NCBI RefSeq assembly: GCF_002113125.1
Contig: NZ_NEJP01000003.1
Coordinates: 186,001-250,000, forward strand
Direction of reading: 5' to 3'
Length of the DNA: 64,000 nt
Origin: Pseudomonas sp. B20(2017)
GTDB taxonomy: Bacteria; Pseudomonadota; Gammaproteobacteria; Pseudomonadales; Pseudomonadaceae
The translations under genes were made by a program, and so were the position numbers. The stretch's first letter is position 1; every line of letters begins with the position of its first letter. Below the pieces are notes generated by a model, which was not told the DNA's origin, did not search any database, and worked only from the letters and a program-made list of their open reading frames with translations. Positions 29,857-40,101 of the stretch are shown here, one piece after another.

Positions 29857-31938
29857 TCAGGTCACCGCCAATGATTTGCCACGCACGATGTCCTGCATGA
29901 AGCGATCCGCCGGCATCGGGTGGCCGAGCAGATAACCCTGCAGCGAATCGCAGCCCAGTTGCGTCAGGAAGTCCTGTTGCGAATCAGTCTCGACGCCTTC
30001 GGCCACGATACGCAGCCCCAGCGCCTGGCCGAGCGCGACAATCGCCGACACGATGGCGGCATCGTCACTGTCATGTTCCAGGTCCCGGACAAAGCCGCGA
30101 TCAATCTTCAACTCGTTGGCCGGCAGACGCTTGAGGTACATCAGGCTCGAATAGCCGGTACCGAAGTCGTCGATGGACAGGTCGACGCCCATGTCGGACA
30201 GCTCCTGCAACACCGTCATGCTTGCGTCGGCATCGCTCATGGCGGTGGTTTCGGTGATTTCCAGAGTCAGGCTGTTGGCCGGCAAATGGTGAGTGGCCAG
30301 CGCCTTGGCCACGCTGCGCACCAGCCCTGAATGGCAGAACTGCAACGCCGAGAGGTTCACCGCGATCCTCCAGTCGGTGTAACCCAGCACGTACCACTCG
30401 CGCATCTGCCGGCAGGCCTCGTTGAGCACCCACTCGCCAATCGGAATGATCAGCCCGGTCTTCTCCGCCAAATCGATGAATTTGTCCGGCATCAGCATGC
30501 CGTGAGTCGGGTGTTCCCAACGCAACAGCGCCTCGGCACCGACCGGACGACCGTCGGCCGCATGGAATTTTGGTTGGTAATGCAGGCTGAACTGATTGAA
30601 TTCGAGCGCAGCGCGCAAATCCTGCAGCAATTGCAATTGCTTGCGGGCGTTGCTGTTCATCGAGGCGTCGAAGAAGCTGTAACCGTTCTTGCCACCGCCT
30701 TTGGCGTGGTACATCGCGGCGTCGGCGTTCATCAGTAGTTCCTGGGCGTTGTGGCCGTTGCCCGGATACAGGGCAATGCCGACGCTGGCGGAAATCTGTA
30801 GCTCATGCTCGGCAACCCGGAACGACTGTGCGATCAAACCGACCTGACGCGCCGCCAGGCTCAGCGCATCGTTGGGTTCGGTCAGGCGCACCAGCAGGAC
30901 AAATTCATCGCCGCCGATCCGCGCCAGCGTGTCGAGACTGCGCAAATCTTCACGCAGACGTATCCCCACTTCGCGCAGCAACTGGTCACCCATGTGGTGG
31001 CCGAAAGCGTCGTTGACCGGTTTGAAGCCGTCCAGATCGATGAACATCAGCGCAAAACAGCCGCCCTGCTCGTTGACCTTTTTCATCGCCTGATTGATCC
31101 GGTCGTCCAGCAGCATGCGGTTCGGCAGACCGGTCAGGGTGTCGTGCAAAGCCAGTTGGGTCAGTTCGCGGTTGGCCACGGTCAACGAATGGGCCAGATC
31201 AGCCGTGCGGGCTTCCAGGCGCGCGTCAAGAATCGAGGTCAGCAGCGCGATCGCCAGCACCGCCAGCGTGGTGATCAGCACGAGATTGTCGAGACCGTTG
31301 CCGTTCAGGCCGTTGAGTGCCGCACCGCAAAAACTCCCTTCGGGAAATCGCGCCGCCGCCATGCCGGTGTAGTGCATGCCGACAATCGCCACGCCCATGA
31401 CAATCGCCGCCCCGGCACGGAACAACCGCACGTAAGGCGACTGCTGACGCAATCGGAAGGCGATCCACAATGCTGCCGCCGAAGCGCCGACCGCGATCAA
31501 CAACGAGGCGCCGAACAGTGTCGGATCGTAGTCGATGCCCGGTTGCATGCGCATGGCAGCCATGCCGGTGTAATGCATGGCGCTGATCCCGGCGCCCATG
31601 ATCAATGCGCCAAAGGCCAGTTGCCAGGCCGGCAGTTTCGGCTGGCTGACCAGCCACAGGGCAAAACCGCAGGAGAGCACGGCGATCAGCAATGAGAGCG
31701 CCGTGATCGAAATGTCGTAGCCCAGGCTGATCGGCAGTTTGAAGGCGAGCATGCCAATGAAGTGCATCGACCAGACGCCGATGCCCATGGCAAATGCACC
31801 GCCGGCCGTCCAGAAATGCACGGCACGGCCCTTGGCAGTGGCAATGCGCCCGGTGAGATCGAGCGCGGTGTAGGAAGCGAGGATCGCCACACAGAGAGAG
31901 ATGAAAACCAGCGTGAAAGAATAGCTACCGATGAGCAT
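29857..31938 (-). CDS. MHYT-GGDEF-EAL cyclic-di-GMP signalling protein
   Basis: 693 residues. The N-terminal 250 form a seven-helix MHYT sensor with the repeats SMHFIGML, AMHYTGMAAM and GMHYTGMAA, thought to bind a metal and sense oxygen, CO or NO. The GGDEF domain follows, with an intact RIGGDEF and an RxxD inhibitory site (RSLD) five residues before it. The EAL domain has an intact GAEALLRWEHP, DDFGTGYSSL and LKIDRGFV. Both synthesis and hydrolysis of c-di-GMP are possible from the residues. The start is ATG 31938, giving the family N-terminus MLIGSYS; a GTG six codons upstream is an alternative. It is related to P. aeruginosa NbdA/MucR-type proteins. Confidence 0.92.
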   Translation of the reverse strand: MLIGSYSFTLVFISLCVAILASYTALDLTGRIATAKGRAVHFWTAGGAFAMGIGVWSMHFIGMLAFKLPISLGYDISITALSLLIAVLSCGFALWLVSQPKLPAWQLAFGALIMGAGISAMHYTGMAAMRMQPGIDYDPTLFGASLLIAVGASAAALWIAFRLRQQSPYVRLFRAGAAIVMGVAIVGMHYTGMAAARFPEGSFCGAALNGLNGNGLDNLVLITTLAVLAIALLTSILDARLEARTADLAHSLTVANRELTQLALHDTLTGLPNRMLLDDRINQAMKKVNEQGGCFALMFIDLDGFKPVNDAFGHHMGDQLLREVGIRLREDLRSLDTLARIGGDEFVLLVRLTEPNDALSLAARQVGLIAQSFRVAEHELQISASVGIALYPGNGHNAQELLMNADAAMYHAKGGGKNGYSFFDASMNSNARKQLQLLQDLRAALEFNQFSLHYQPKFHAADGRPVGAEALLRWEHPTHGMLMPDKFIDLAEKTGLIIPIGEWVLNEACRQMREWYVLGYTDWRIAVNLSALQFCHSGLVRSVAKALATHHLPANSLTLEITETTAMSDADASMTVLQELSDMGVDLSIDDFGTGYSSLMYLKRLPANELKIDRGFVRDLEHDSDDAAIVSAIVALGQALGLRIVAEGVETDSQQDFLTQLGCDSLQGYLLGHPMPADRFMQDIVRGKSLAVT

Positions 31939-32289
31939 GAGAATTCTCGTGACCACCCCGCTGTACTGCGTCCGTTCTCGGCGGGGCCAAATGCGCCGAT
32001 TGTACTGATTGCGTAAAAGAATTCACTGACAAAGTAATCAAATGGCCATCAACCCGATGAAACGCTTGTTTGATCGTCTGACAAGGCTCTAGCCCGGTGA
32101 CCAAGACACAGAATAGATCGTTCCCGGTAAAGCGACAGATCGTTGGCAGATCGTTCCCACGCTCTGCGTGGGAATGCAGCCCGGGACGCTCCGCGTCCCT
32201 TCCAGAGCTGGAACGCGGAGCGTCCCTTGAGGCATTCCCACGCGGAGCGTGGGAACGATCAACGATCAGCATGGGAACGATCAATGAGA
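31939..32289. other. Gene-free stretch between opmB and the MHYT gene
   Basis: 351 nt. It is dominated by the long inverted repeat at 32149-32260 (separate entry). That repeat is flanked by extra broken arm fragments (GATCGTTCCCGG at 32116, GATCGTTGGCA at 32138, ATGGGAACGATC at 32271), as if several repeat copies decayed here. The part at 31960-32110 should contain the promoter of the MHYT gene, but I cannot mark it with confidence. Confidence 0.6.
32149..32260. repeat. Long nested inverted repeat downstream of opmB
   Basis: 112 bp, with the same build as at 22314: outer GATCGTTCCCACG arms around an inner GGGACGCTCCGCGTCCC/GGAACGCGGAGCGTCCC hairpin. It lies 29 nt after the opmB stop. Confidence 0.9.
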
Positions 32290-33759
32290 CTAGCGGTTAT
32301 CAGTGGTTTCCAACTGCCCGTCCCAGCCACCGCCCAGCGCCGCGATCAACTGCACGCTGGCGATCAGGCGGCTCTGCAGGATATTCAGGACAGTGCGCTC
32401 ATTACTCAGCGCCGTCGCCTGCACCACCACCACATCGAGGTAAGCGATCACCCCGGCCTTGTATTGGTTTTCGGTCAGACGCAACGAATCACGGGCTGCA
32501 TCGAGGGCTTCCTGGCGTACGGCCGCTTCGTCTTCATACACCTTCAATTGCACCAGATAGTTTTCCACTTCGCGGAAACCGTCGAGCACGGTCTGGCGGT
32601 ATTTGGCCACGGTCTGGTCGTACACGGCTTCGGTGCGGTCGACTTCAGCCGAGCGGATGCCGCCGTCGAACAGCGGCAAGGTCATCTTCGGCCCAACCGA
32701 CCAGAAGCGGTTCGGCAGGCTGATCAGGTTCTGCGAGGTACTGCTGCTGTAGCCACCGCTCATGCTCAGGCTGAAATCCGGGTAGTACGCGGCCTTCGCC
32801 ACACCGATGTTGGCGTTGGCAGCGATCACCGAACGCTCGGCGGAGGCGATGTCCGGGCGGCGCTCGAGCAACTGCGACGGCAGGCTTAGCGGAATCTGCG
32901 GCAGCTTGGGAATGTCCTGGGTTTCGGCAATGTTGAATTCGGCGGGCGGCTGGCCGGTCAGTACCGCGATGGCGTTTTCGAACTGCGCCCGTTGCCAGAT
33001 CAGGTCGACCAGATCGCCCTGAGTGGTTTTCAGCTGAGTCTGTGCCTGCGCGACCGCGTCACGCCCGGAAACCCCGGCGTTGTATTGGTTCATGGTCATT
33101 TTCAGCGAGCGCTCGTACGCCGCCACTGTCGATTCGAGCAGGCGTTTCTGCTGATCAATCACCCGCAATTGCAGGTAGTTCTGCACCAGCTCCGACTGTT
33201 GGCTCAGACGCATCGCCGCCAGATCGGCGTAGCTCGCCTGGGCACTGGCTTCATTGGCTTCCAGGCCACGGCGCAACTTGCCCCAGACGTCCGCCTCCCA
33301 ACTGACACCGAGTTGCGCGCTGTAGGTGTCACGAATACCACTGGAGGAGCTGCTCAGGCTCGAACTGCTGCTGCCGGTGCCCTGACTGGAGCGGGTCTTG
33401 CCGGCGCTCAGATCGACGCTCGGATAAAACGCCCCGCGCGCGCTGCGCACCAAGGCCTGGGCCTGACGGTACTGCGCTTCGGACTGGGCGACGGTCTGGT
33501 TGGAACTGTTGAGCTTCTCGATCAGCTCGTTAAGCTGACGGTCGCCATACAGCTCCCACCAGGCACCGCGCGCCAGGGAATCGCTCGGGTTGGCCTGACG
33601 CCAGCCTTCGGCCTCCTTGTACTGGGCAATTTCGGCGGTCTGCGGGCGTTGGTAGTCCGGGCCGACGGCGCAGGCACTAAGCATCGCCACGCACAGCGAC
33701 AGGCTCAGCAGGCGCGAGCCGCGGGCAGTGGCCAGATTGATAAGCGAACGGTCAGTCAT
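32290..33759 (-). CDS. opmB: Outer-membrane efflux channel OpmB (OprM/TolC family lipoprotein)
   Basis: 489 residues. A signal peptide with lipobox LSAC (Cys about 30) precedes AVGPDYQRP, the standard N-terminus of NodT/OprM-type channels. Two repeated OEP units follow, with long helical segments (VAQSEAQYRQAQALVRSARG, LRLTENQYKAGVIAYLDVVV). It would form the trimeric exit duct for the MuxABC RND pump. The start is ATG 33759, overlapping the muxC stop (ATGA); 14 further open codons upstream lie in muxC. It is the last gene of muxABC-opmB. Confidence 0.92.
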   Translation of the reverse strand: MTDRSLINLATARGSRLLSLSLCVAMLSACAVGPDYQRPQTAEIAQYKEAEGWRQANPSDSLARGAWWELYGDRQLNELIEKLNSSNQTVAQSEAQYRQAQALVRSARGAFYPSVDLSAGKTRSSQGTGSSSSSLSSSSSGIRDTYSAQLGVSWEADVWGKLRRGLEANEASAQASYADLAAMRLSQQSELVQNYLQLRVIDQQKRLLESTVAAYERSLKMTMNQYNAGVSGRDAVAQAQTQLKTTQGDLVDLIWQRAQFENAIAVLTGQPPAEFNIAETQDIPKLPQIPLSLPSQLLERRPDIASAERSVIAANANIGVAKAAYYPDFSLSMSGGYSSSTSQNLISLPNRFWSVGPKMTLPLFDGGIRSAEVDRTEAVYDQTVAKYRQTVLDGFREVENYLVQLKVYEDEAAVRQEALDAARDSLRLTENQYKAGVIAYLDVVVVQATALSNERTVLNILQSRLIASVQLIAALGGGWDGQLETTDNR

Positions 33760-36700
33760 AGCGGAGTTTCCAGAGCGGCATCGGTGCGCACGCCACGCCA
33801 TTTGTTGAAACGATGGCGCAGCTTGTCGAGATAGAGGTAAACCACAGGCGTGGTGTAAAGGGTCAGCACCTGGCTGAAGACCAGCCCGCCGATGATGGTC
33901 AGGCCCAGTGGCTGGCGCATTTCCGCGCCTTCGGCCCGACTCAGCAGCAACGGCAATGCGCCGAGGATCGCTGCCAGCGTGGTCATCAGAATCGGTCGCA
34001 AACGTTGCAGACAGGCGCTGCGGATCGATTCCAGCGGCGCCATGCCTTGATGACGCTCCAGTTGCAGTGCCAGGTCGATCATCAGGATCGCGTTCTTCTT
34101 CACCACGCCGATCAGCAGGAACAGCCCGAGCAGCGAGATCAGGCTGAACTCGCCGCCCAGCACATAGATCGACAGCAACGCACCGACCCCGGCCGACGGC
34201 AGTGTCGACAGGATCGTCAACGGGTGAATGTAGCTTTCATACAGCACGCCCAGCACCAGATACACCGCCAGCAGCGCACCAAGGATCATGAATGGCTGGC
34301 TCTTCTGGGTGGCGGCGAACGCATCTGCAGTACCGGCCATTTTCACGATCACGTCTTCCGGCAGACCAAGCTTGGCAATCGCCCGCTCGATGGCGGCGCT
34401 GCCCTGCTCTACCGTCACGCCTTCGGCCATGTCGAAGGAAATGCTCTCGGAGGCAAACTGGCCTTCGTGGCTGACCCGATCGTCTTCCAGGCTGTTTTCA
34501 TAATGAGCGAAGGTCGACAGCGGAATCCGCGCACCGTCGGCGGTGATCACCTGAACCTGCTTGAGCGTCACCGGGTCCTGGGCGTATTTCGGATTGACCT
34601 CCATCACCACCTGATACTGGTTGAGGCTGTCGTAGATCGTGGAAATCTGCCGCTGACTGTAAGCGTTGTTAAGCACGGCCGTGACCATTTCCATGTCCAC
34701 GCCGAGGCGCTTGGCCTGATCGCGGTCGACGATCAATGTCACCTGCTGCGCGCCGGCACCTTCCCGAGCATCAATGGCCGTCAACTCTGGCAAGGCACGG
34801 AGCGCGGTAACCACTTTCGGATACCACTCACGCAAGGCGCCCAGATCGCCACTTTGCAGGATGTAGCTGTACTGCGAAGTGGTCTGCTCGCGACCGCCGC
34901 CGAATTGCAGGTCCTGGTCGGCCATCAGCATCAATTGCGCGCCGGGCACCTTGGGCATTTCCTTGCGCAGGCGCTCGATGACTTTCTGCGCCGAGATATT
35001 GCGCTCCTTGATCGGTTTCAGGCGTACCAGCATGAAAGCGTTGTTGGTGCCGTTGGTGCCACCGATGAACCCGGCCACACTCTCGACCGCTTCGTCCTTG
35101 AGCACGGCGCGGCGGAAGACTTCCATTTTCGGCTGCATCACGCTGAACGACAGACCGTCGTCACCGCGCACAAAACCGATCAACTGGCCGGTGTCCTGCT
35201 GCGGCATGAAGGTTTTCGGCACCACCACATAGAGAGCGACGTTCACCCCGACGGTGATGATCAGGCTCAGCAACGTCAGGCGACGGTGGCGCAACACCCA
35301 GTCGAGGCTGGTGGCGTACTTGCCGACCATCCAGTCGTTGGTCCGGCGGCTCCAGCGTTGCAGGCGGTTTTCCTCGCCCGGCGTATGAGGCTTGAGCCAG
35401 CGCGCGCAGAGCATCGGGGTCAGCGTCAGCGAAACCACCAGCGACACCACGATGGCCGCGGCCAGGGTAATGGAGAACTCGCGGAACAGGCTTTCGATGA
35501 TCCCGCCCATGAACAGGATCGACAGAAACACCGCCACCAGCGAGACGTTCATCGACAGCAGGGTGAAACCGACTTCCTTGGCCCCGAGGTACGCGGCCTT
35601 CATCGGCTTGACCCCTTCGTCGATGTGCCGGGAAATGTTTTCCAGCACCACGATGGCGTCGTCCACCACCAGCCCGGTGGCGAGAATCAGCGCCATCAGC
35701 GACAGGTTGTTCAGCGAGAATCCGTAGAGGTACATCACCGCAAAGGTGCCGACCAGCGACACCGGCACCGCCAACGTCGGAATCAGGGACGCGCGGAAGT
35801 TACCGAGGAACAGGAACACCACCAGAATCACCAGCGCCACGGCGATCAGCAGGGTCATTTCCGCTTCGTGCAAAGTGGCCTTGATCACCGGAGAACGGTC
35901 CATCGCCAGGTTCAGTTTGACGCTGGCCGGCAGCACCGCCTGCAACGCCGGCAACTGCGCCTTGATCTCGTTGACCGTCTCGATGATGTTGGCGCCAGCC
36001 TGCCGGTTGATCACCAGCAGCACCGCCGCGTCATCATTGAAGAAACCGCTGTTGTAACGGTCTTCCACGCCGTCGCTGACCTTGGCCACGTCTTTCAGGC
36101 GCAGCGCCGCGCCGCCGTTGTAGTGGATGATCAGCGATTCGTAGTCCTTGGCTTTTTCCAACTGGTCGTTGGCCTGAATCTGCCACAGACGCTGGTCGTC
36201 CTCGACCGAGCCCTTGGGCCGGCGCACGTTGGCTTCGGCGATGGTCTTGCGCACATCGTCCAGCGCCACGCCGTACTGGTTCAGCGCCTGGGGTTCGAGT
36301 TCGATGCGCACCGCCGGCAGCGAACTGCCGCCGATCTGCACTTCACCGACGCCCTGCACCTGTGAAAGGCTCTGGGACAGGATGGTCGAGGCCAGGTCAT
36401 AGAGCTGGCCTTTTTCCAGCACGTCCGAGGTCAGTGACAGCACCATGATCGGTGCCTGCGACGGGTTGACCTTCTTGTACGTCGGCATGCTGCGCATCCC
36501 GCTCGGCAGCAGGTTGCGCGAAGCGTTGATGGCCGCCTGCACTTCCCGCGCCGCGCCGTTGATGTCGCGGTCGAGGTCGAATTGCAGAATCACCCGGGTC
36601 GAGCCCTGGCTGGAACGGCTGCTCATGGTGTTGACGCCGGCGATGGCGCCGAACGAGCGCTCCAGCGGCGTGGCCACGGTGGACGCCATGACTTCCGGAC

Positions 36701-36863
36701 TGGCGCCGGGCAGGCTCGCCTGCACCACGATCACCGGGAAGTCCATTTGCGGCAGCGGCGACACCGGCAGCAGACCGAAGCTCACACCGCCCAGCAGCAT
36801 GATCGCCAGGCTCAGGAGCATGGTCGCCACCGGGCGCTTGATGAAAGGACCGGACAGGTTCAT
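33756..36863 (-). CDS. muxC: RND efflux transporter MuxC (MdtC-like)
   Basis: 1035 residues, full length for an RND pump subunit with 12 membrane helices. N-terminus FIKRPVATMLLSLAIMLLGG, then porter loops and the helix-4 motif GLVVDDAIVVLENI with the proton-relay Asp pair. The second half holds LLGLFLLIGVVKKNAILMID and [18 protein letters not shown]. With MuxB it forms the heteromultimeric pump known from P. aeruginosa MuxABC-OpmB (substrates there include aztreonam, macrolides, novobiocin). It is separated from muxB by 142 nt that hold a REP doublet, unlike the other gene junctions of this operon. Confidence 0.93.
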   Translation of the reverse strand: MNLSGPFIKRPVATMLLSLAIMLLGGVSFGLLPVSPLPQMDFPVIVVQASLPGASPEVMASTVATPLERSFGAIAGVNTMSSRSSQGSTRVILQFDLDRDINGAAREVQAAINASRNLLPSGMRSMPTYKKVNPSQAPIMVLSLTSDVLEKGQLYDLASTILSQSLSQVQGVGEVQIGGSSLPAVRIELEPQALNQYGVALDDVRKTIAEANVRRPKGSVEDDQRLWQIQANDQLEKAKDYESLIIHYNGGAALRLKDVAKVSDGVEDRYNSGFFNDDAAVLLVINRQAGANIIETVNEIKAQLPALQAVLPASVKLNLAMDRSPVIKATLHEAEMTLLIAVALVILVVFLFLGNFRASLIPTLAVPVSLVGTFAVMYLYGFSLNNLSLMALILATGLVVDDAIVVLENISRHIDEGVKPMKAAYLGAKEVGFTLLSMNVSLVAVFLSILFMGGIIESLFREFSITLAAAIVVSLVVSLTLTPMLCARWLKPHTPGEENRLQRWSRRTNDWMVGKYATSLDWVLRHRRLTLLSLIITVGVNVALYVVVPKTFMPQQDTGQLIGFVRGDDGLSFSVMQPKMEVFRRAVLKDEAVESVAGFIGGTNGTNNAFMLVRLKPIKERNISAQKVIERLRKEMPKVPGAQLMLMADQDLQFGGGREQTTSQYSYILQSGDLGALREWYPKVVTALRALPELTAIDAREGAGAQQVTLIVDRDQAKRLGVDMEMVTAVLNNAYSQRQISTIYDSLNQYQVVMEVNPKYAQDPVTLKQVQVITADGARIPLSTFAHYENSLEDDRVSHEGQFASESISFDMAEGVTVEQGSAAIERAIAKLGLPEDVIVKMAGTADAFAATQKSQPFMILGALLAVYLVLGVLYESYIHPLTILSTLPSAGVGALLSIYVLGGEFSLISLLGLFLLIGVVKKNAILMIDLALQLERHQGMAPLESIRSACLQRLRPILMTTLAAILGALPLLLSRAEGAEMRQPLGLTIIGGLVFSQVLTLYTTPVVYLYLDKLRHRFNKWRGVRTDAALETPL

Positions 36864-36894
36864 CGACCGCAGTCCCCGCCTTCACACAGTTTTC

Positions 36895-36987
36895 CTGTGG
36901 GAGCGAGCTTGCTCGCGAAGACAATGGCACATCCGACACGGGTGATAAATGACCCACCGCTTTCGCGAGCAAGCTCGCTCCCACAGG
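36895..36987. repeat. REP doublet inside the mux operon
   Basis: Left unit CTGTGGGAGCGAGCTTGCTC, right unit GAGCAAGCTCGCTCCCACAG, in the muxB-muxC gap. It ends about 32 nt upstream of the muxC start codon on the transcribed strand. Confidence 0.92.
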
Positions 36988-37005
36988 GGTTATGTGCCAA
37001 GACAG

Positions 37006-40000
37006 TCATACCGCAACCTCTTCAGCATTGGTTTTGCCGAAGCGCCGGCCGAGACGATCGAAGTACAGGTAGATCACCGGGGTGGTGAACAGCGTCAGCA
37101 CCTGACTCACCAGCAACCCGCCAACCATCACCAGACCCAGTGGTTGACGCAATTCAGCGCCGGAACCGGTAGCCAGCATCAACGGCACCGCACCGAACAG
37201 CGCCGCCAGCGTCGTCATCAAAATCGGCCGGAAGCGCAACAGCGCTGCCTGATAGATTGCCTGTTCCGGCGCCATGCCCTGGGTGCGTTCGGCGTCGAGG
37301 GCGAAGTCGATCATCATGATCGCGTTCTTCTTCACGATACCGATCAGCAGAATGATGCCGATGATCGCGATCATCCCCAGGTCGTTGCCACTGAGCAGCA
37401 ACGCCAGCAACGCACCGACCGCCGCCGACGGCAAGGTCGACAGAATGGTGATCGGGTGGATGTAGCTCTCGTAGAGCACGCCCAGCACGATGTACATGGT
37501 CACCACCGCCGCCAGAATCAGCAGCAAGGTGCTCGACAGCGACGCCTGGAACGCTTCGGCTGCGCCCTGGAACTGGGTCTGCACGCCGATCGGCATGCCG
37601 ATGTCCTTCTGCACCTGCTCGATGATGTCGACTGCATGCCCCAGCGCCACGCCGGGCGCGAGGTTGAACGACATCATCACCGCCGGGAACTGGCCGATGT
37701 GGGTGATCGCCAGTTGCGCCTGACGCTCCTTGACGTGGGCCAGACTCGACAACCGCACCTGGCCGCCATCGGTGGTCTTGACGTGAATCTGATCCAGCGC
37801 CTGCGGGCCGATCTTCTCCCCGGCCTGCGCCTGCAGCACCACGCGGTACTGGCTGGCCTGGGTGTAGATGGTCGAGATCTGCCGCTGGCCAAAGGCGTCG
37901 TACAGCGCATCGGTGATATTCGACACCGACACGCCCAGCCGTGACGCGGCGTCGCGGTCGATCACCAGGAACACCTGCAACCCTTTGTCCTGCAAGTCGC
38001 TGGCGACGTCGGTCAGCTCCGGACGCTGCGCCAGGGCCTCGACCAGACGCCCGCTCCACAGACTGAGCAATTCGGAATCCGGCGACGACATGCTGAACTG
38101 ATACTGGGTGCGGCTGACGCGGTCTTCGATGGTCAGGTCTTGCACCGGCTGCATGAACAGGCGGATGCCGACAAGCTTGTCCAGCTGCGGTTGCAAGCGT
38201 GCAATCACTTCGGCAGCCGTCAGGTCACGCTGGCCATGGGGCTTGAGGTTGATCAGCAGACGACCGCTGTTGAGCGTGGCGTTGTCACCGTCGACACCGA
38301 TGTAGGACGACAGGCTCTCGACGGCCGGATCCTCCAGAATGATTTTCGCCAGCGCCTGCTGCCGCTCGCCCATCGCGGCGAAGGAAATCGACTGCGGCGC
38401 TTCGGAAATGCCCTGGATCACCCCGGTGTCCTGCACCGGGAAGAAGCCTTTGGGCACGACCATATAAAGGAACACGGTCAGGGCCAGCGTACCGATGGCC
38501 ACCAGCAGGGTCAGCGGCTGGTGCTTGAGCACCCACTGCAACTTGCGCCCGTAAGCGGCAATCATCCAGTCGATGAACGCACCACTGGCGCGGTAGAAAC
38601 GGCCCTGCTCATGTGCTTCCGGCTCACGCTTGAGCAGACGCGCGCACATCATCGGCGTCAGGGTCAGCGAGACGACCAGGGAAATCAGGATCGCCACCGC
38701 CAGGGTGATGGCGAATTCGCGGAACAACCGCCCCACCACATCAGCCATGAACAGCAGCGGAATCAGTACCGCGATCAGCGACAGGGTCAGGGAAATCAGG
38801 GTGAAACCGATCTGCTTCGCGCCCTTGAGCGCAGCCTGCATCGGGCTGTCGCCCTCCTCGATGAAACGCGCGATGTTTTCCAGCATCACGATCGCATCGT
38901 CGACCACAAAACCGGTGGCGATGGTCAGGGCCATCAAGGTCAGGTTGTTGACCGAGAACCCGGCCAGATACATCACGCCGAACGTACCGATCAGCGACAG
39001 CGGCACGGCCACCGACGGAATGATCGTCGCACTGGCACGCCGCAGGAACAGGAACGTCACCATCACCACCAGCGCGATGGCGATCAGCAGTTCGTGCTGC
39101 ACGTCCTTCACCGAGGCACGGATGGTCTGGGTGCGGTCGGTCAACACGGTCACTTCAAGACCGGCCGGCAGGTTGTCGGTGATACTCGGCAACAACGCCT
39201 TGATCCGGTCAACCACTTCGATGACGTTGGCGCCCGGCTGACGCTGGATGTTCAGCAGAACGGCCTGATTCTGATTGGCCCACGCCGCCAGACGCTCGTT
39301 CTCGGCGCCGTCGACGATCTGCGCGACGTCCTTGAGCCGCAGCGGTGCGCCGTTGGCGTAGGCCAGAATCAGGTTGGCGTAATCCTTGGGCGAAGTCAGC
39401 TGGTCGTTGGCGTCGAGCATCGACACCCGGGTCGGGCCGTCGAAGTTACCCTTGGGCTGGTTGACGTTGGACGCGCTGATCAGCGTGCGCACGTCCGACA
39501 GGTTCAGGCCGTTGGCCGCAAGCGCCTCCGGGTTGACCTTGATCCGCACCGCCTGACGCTGGCCGCCGGCAATGCTGACCATGCCGACGCCGCTGATCTG
39601 GGCGATCTTCTGCGCCATGCGCGTATCGACCAGATCATTGAGCTTGGGCAGCAACATGGTTTTCGAAGTGATGGCAAGGGTCAGCACCGGGGTGTCCGCC
39701 GGGTTGACCTTGTTGTACACCGGCGGCGCGGGCAAGTCGGTCGGCAACAGGTTGGTCGCGGCGTTGATCGCGGCCTGCACCTGCTGTTCGGCGACGTCCA
39801 TGTTGATGTCGAGGCTGAAACGCAAGGTCAGCACCGAGGCACCGCCGGAGCTGGTCGAAGCCATTTGCGTCAAGCCCGGCATCTGCCCGAACTGGCGTTC
39901 CAGCGGCGCGGTGACGGCACTGGTCATCACGTCCGGACTGGCGCCCGGATATAGGGTCATGACCCGGATGGTCGGGTAATCGACCTGCGGCAAGGCCGAG

Positions 40001-40101
40001 ACCGGCAGCAGGCGATAGGCAATCAGACCGGCCAGCACGATGGCCAGCATGCTCAGCGTGGTGGCGACCGGGCGGAGGATGAACAGACGCGAAATGTTCA
40101 T
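37006..40101 (-). CDS. muxB: RND efflux transporter MuxB (MdtB-like)
   Basis: 1031 residues and 12 predicted helices. N-terminus [19 protein letters not shown]; the helix-4 Asp pair is in [15 protein letters not shown]; the C-terminal half has [19 protein letters not shown] and [17 protein letters not shown]. It is related to but clearly distinct from MuxC, as expected for the two-transporter MdtB/MdtC or MuxB/MuxC type. The start overlaps the muxA stop (ATGA), so translation is coupled to the adaptor. Confidence 0.94.
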   Translation of the reverse strand: MNISRLFILRPVATTLSMLAIVLAGLIAYRLLPVSALPQVDYPTIRVMTLYPGASPDVMTSAVTAPLERQFGQMPGLTQMASTSSGGASVLTLRFSLDINMDVAEQQVQAAINAATNLLPTDLPAPPVYNKVNPADTPVLTLAITSKTMLLPKLNDLVDTRMAQKIAQISGVGMVSIAGGQRQAVRIKVNPEALAANGLNLSDVRTLISASNVNQPKGNFDGPTRVSMLDANDQLTSPKDYANLILAYANGAPLRLKDVAQIVDGAENERLAAWANQNQAVLLNIQRQPGANVIEVVDRIKALLPSITDNLPAGLEVTVLTDRTQTIRASVKDVQHELLIAIALVVMVTFLFLRRASATIIPSVAVPLSLIGTFGVMYLAGFSVNNLTLMALTIATGFVVDDAIVMLENIARFIEEGDSPMQAALKGAKQIGFTLISLTLSLIAVLIPLLFMADVVGRLFREFAITLAVAILISLVVSLTLTPMMCARLLKREPEAHEQGRFYRASGAFIDWMIAAYGRKLQWVLKHQPLTLLVAIGTLALTVFLYMVVPKGFFPVQDTGVIQGISEAPQSISFAAMGERQQALAKIILEDPAVESLSSYIGVDGDNATLNSGRLLINLKPHGQRDLTAAEVIARLQPQLDKLVGIRLFMQPVQDLTIEDRVSRTQYQFSMSSPDSELLSLWSGRLVEALAQRPELTDVASDLQDKGLQVFLVIDRDAASRLGVSVSNITDALYDAFGQRQISTIYTQASQYRVVLQAQAGEKIGPQALDQIHVKTTDGGQVRLSSLAHVKERQAQLAITHIGQFPAVMMSFNLAPGVALGHAVDIIEQVQKDIGMPIGVQTQFQGAAEAFQASLSSTLLLILAAVVTMYIVLGVLYESYIHPITILSTLPSAAVGALLALLLSGNDLGMIAIIGIILLIGIVKKNAIMMIDFALDAERTQGMAPEQAIYQAALLRFRPILMTTLAALFGAVPLMLATGSGAELRQPLGLVMVGGLLVSQVLTLFTTPVIYLYFDRLGRRFGKTNAEEVAV

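Noticed and set aside
33813..36365. An 850-codon open frame antisense to muxC
   Set aside because: Shadow frame of a full-length RND transporter; composition (Gln, His, Arg) and lack of motifs argue against a gene. The same holds for the antisense frame 38140-39954 over muxB.
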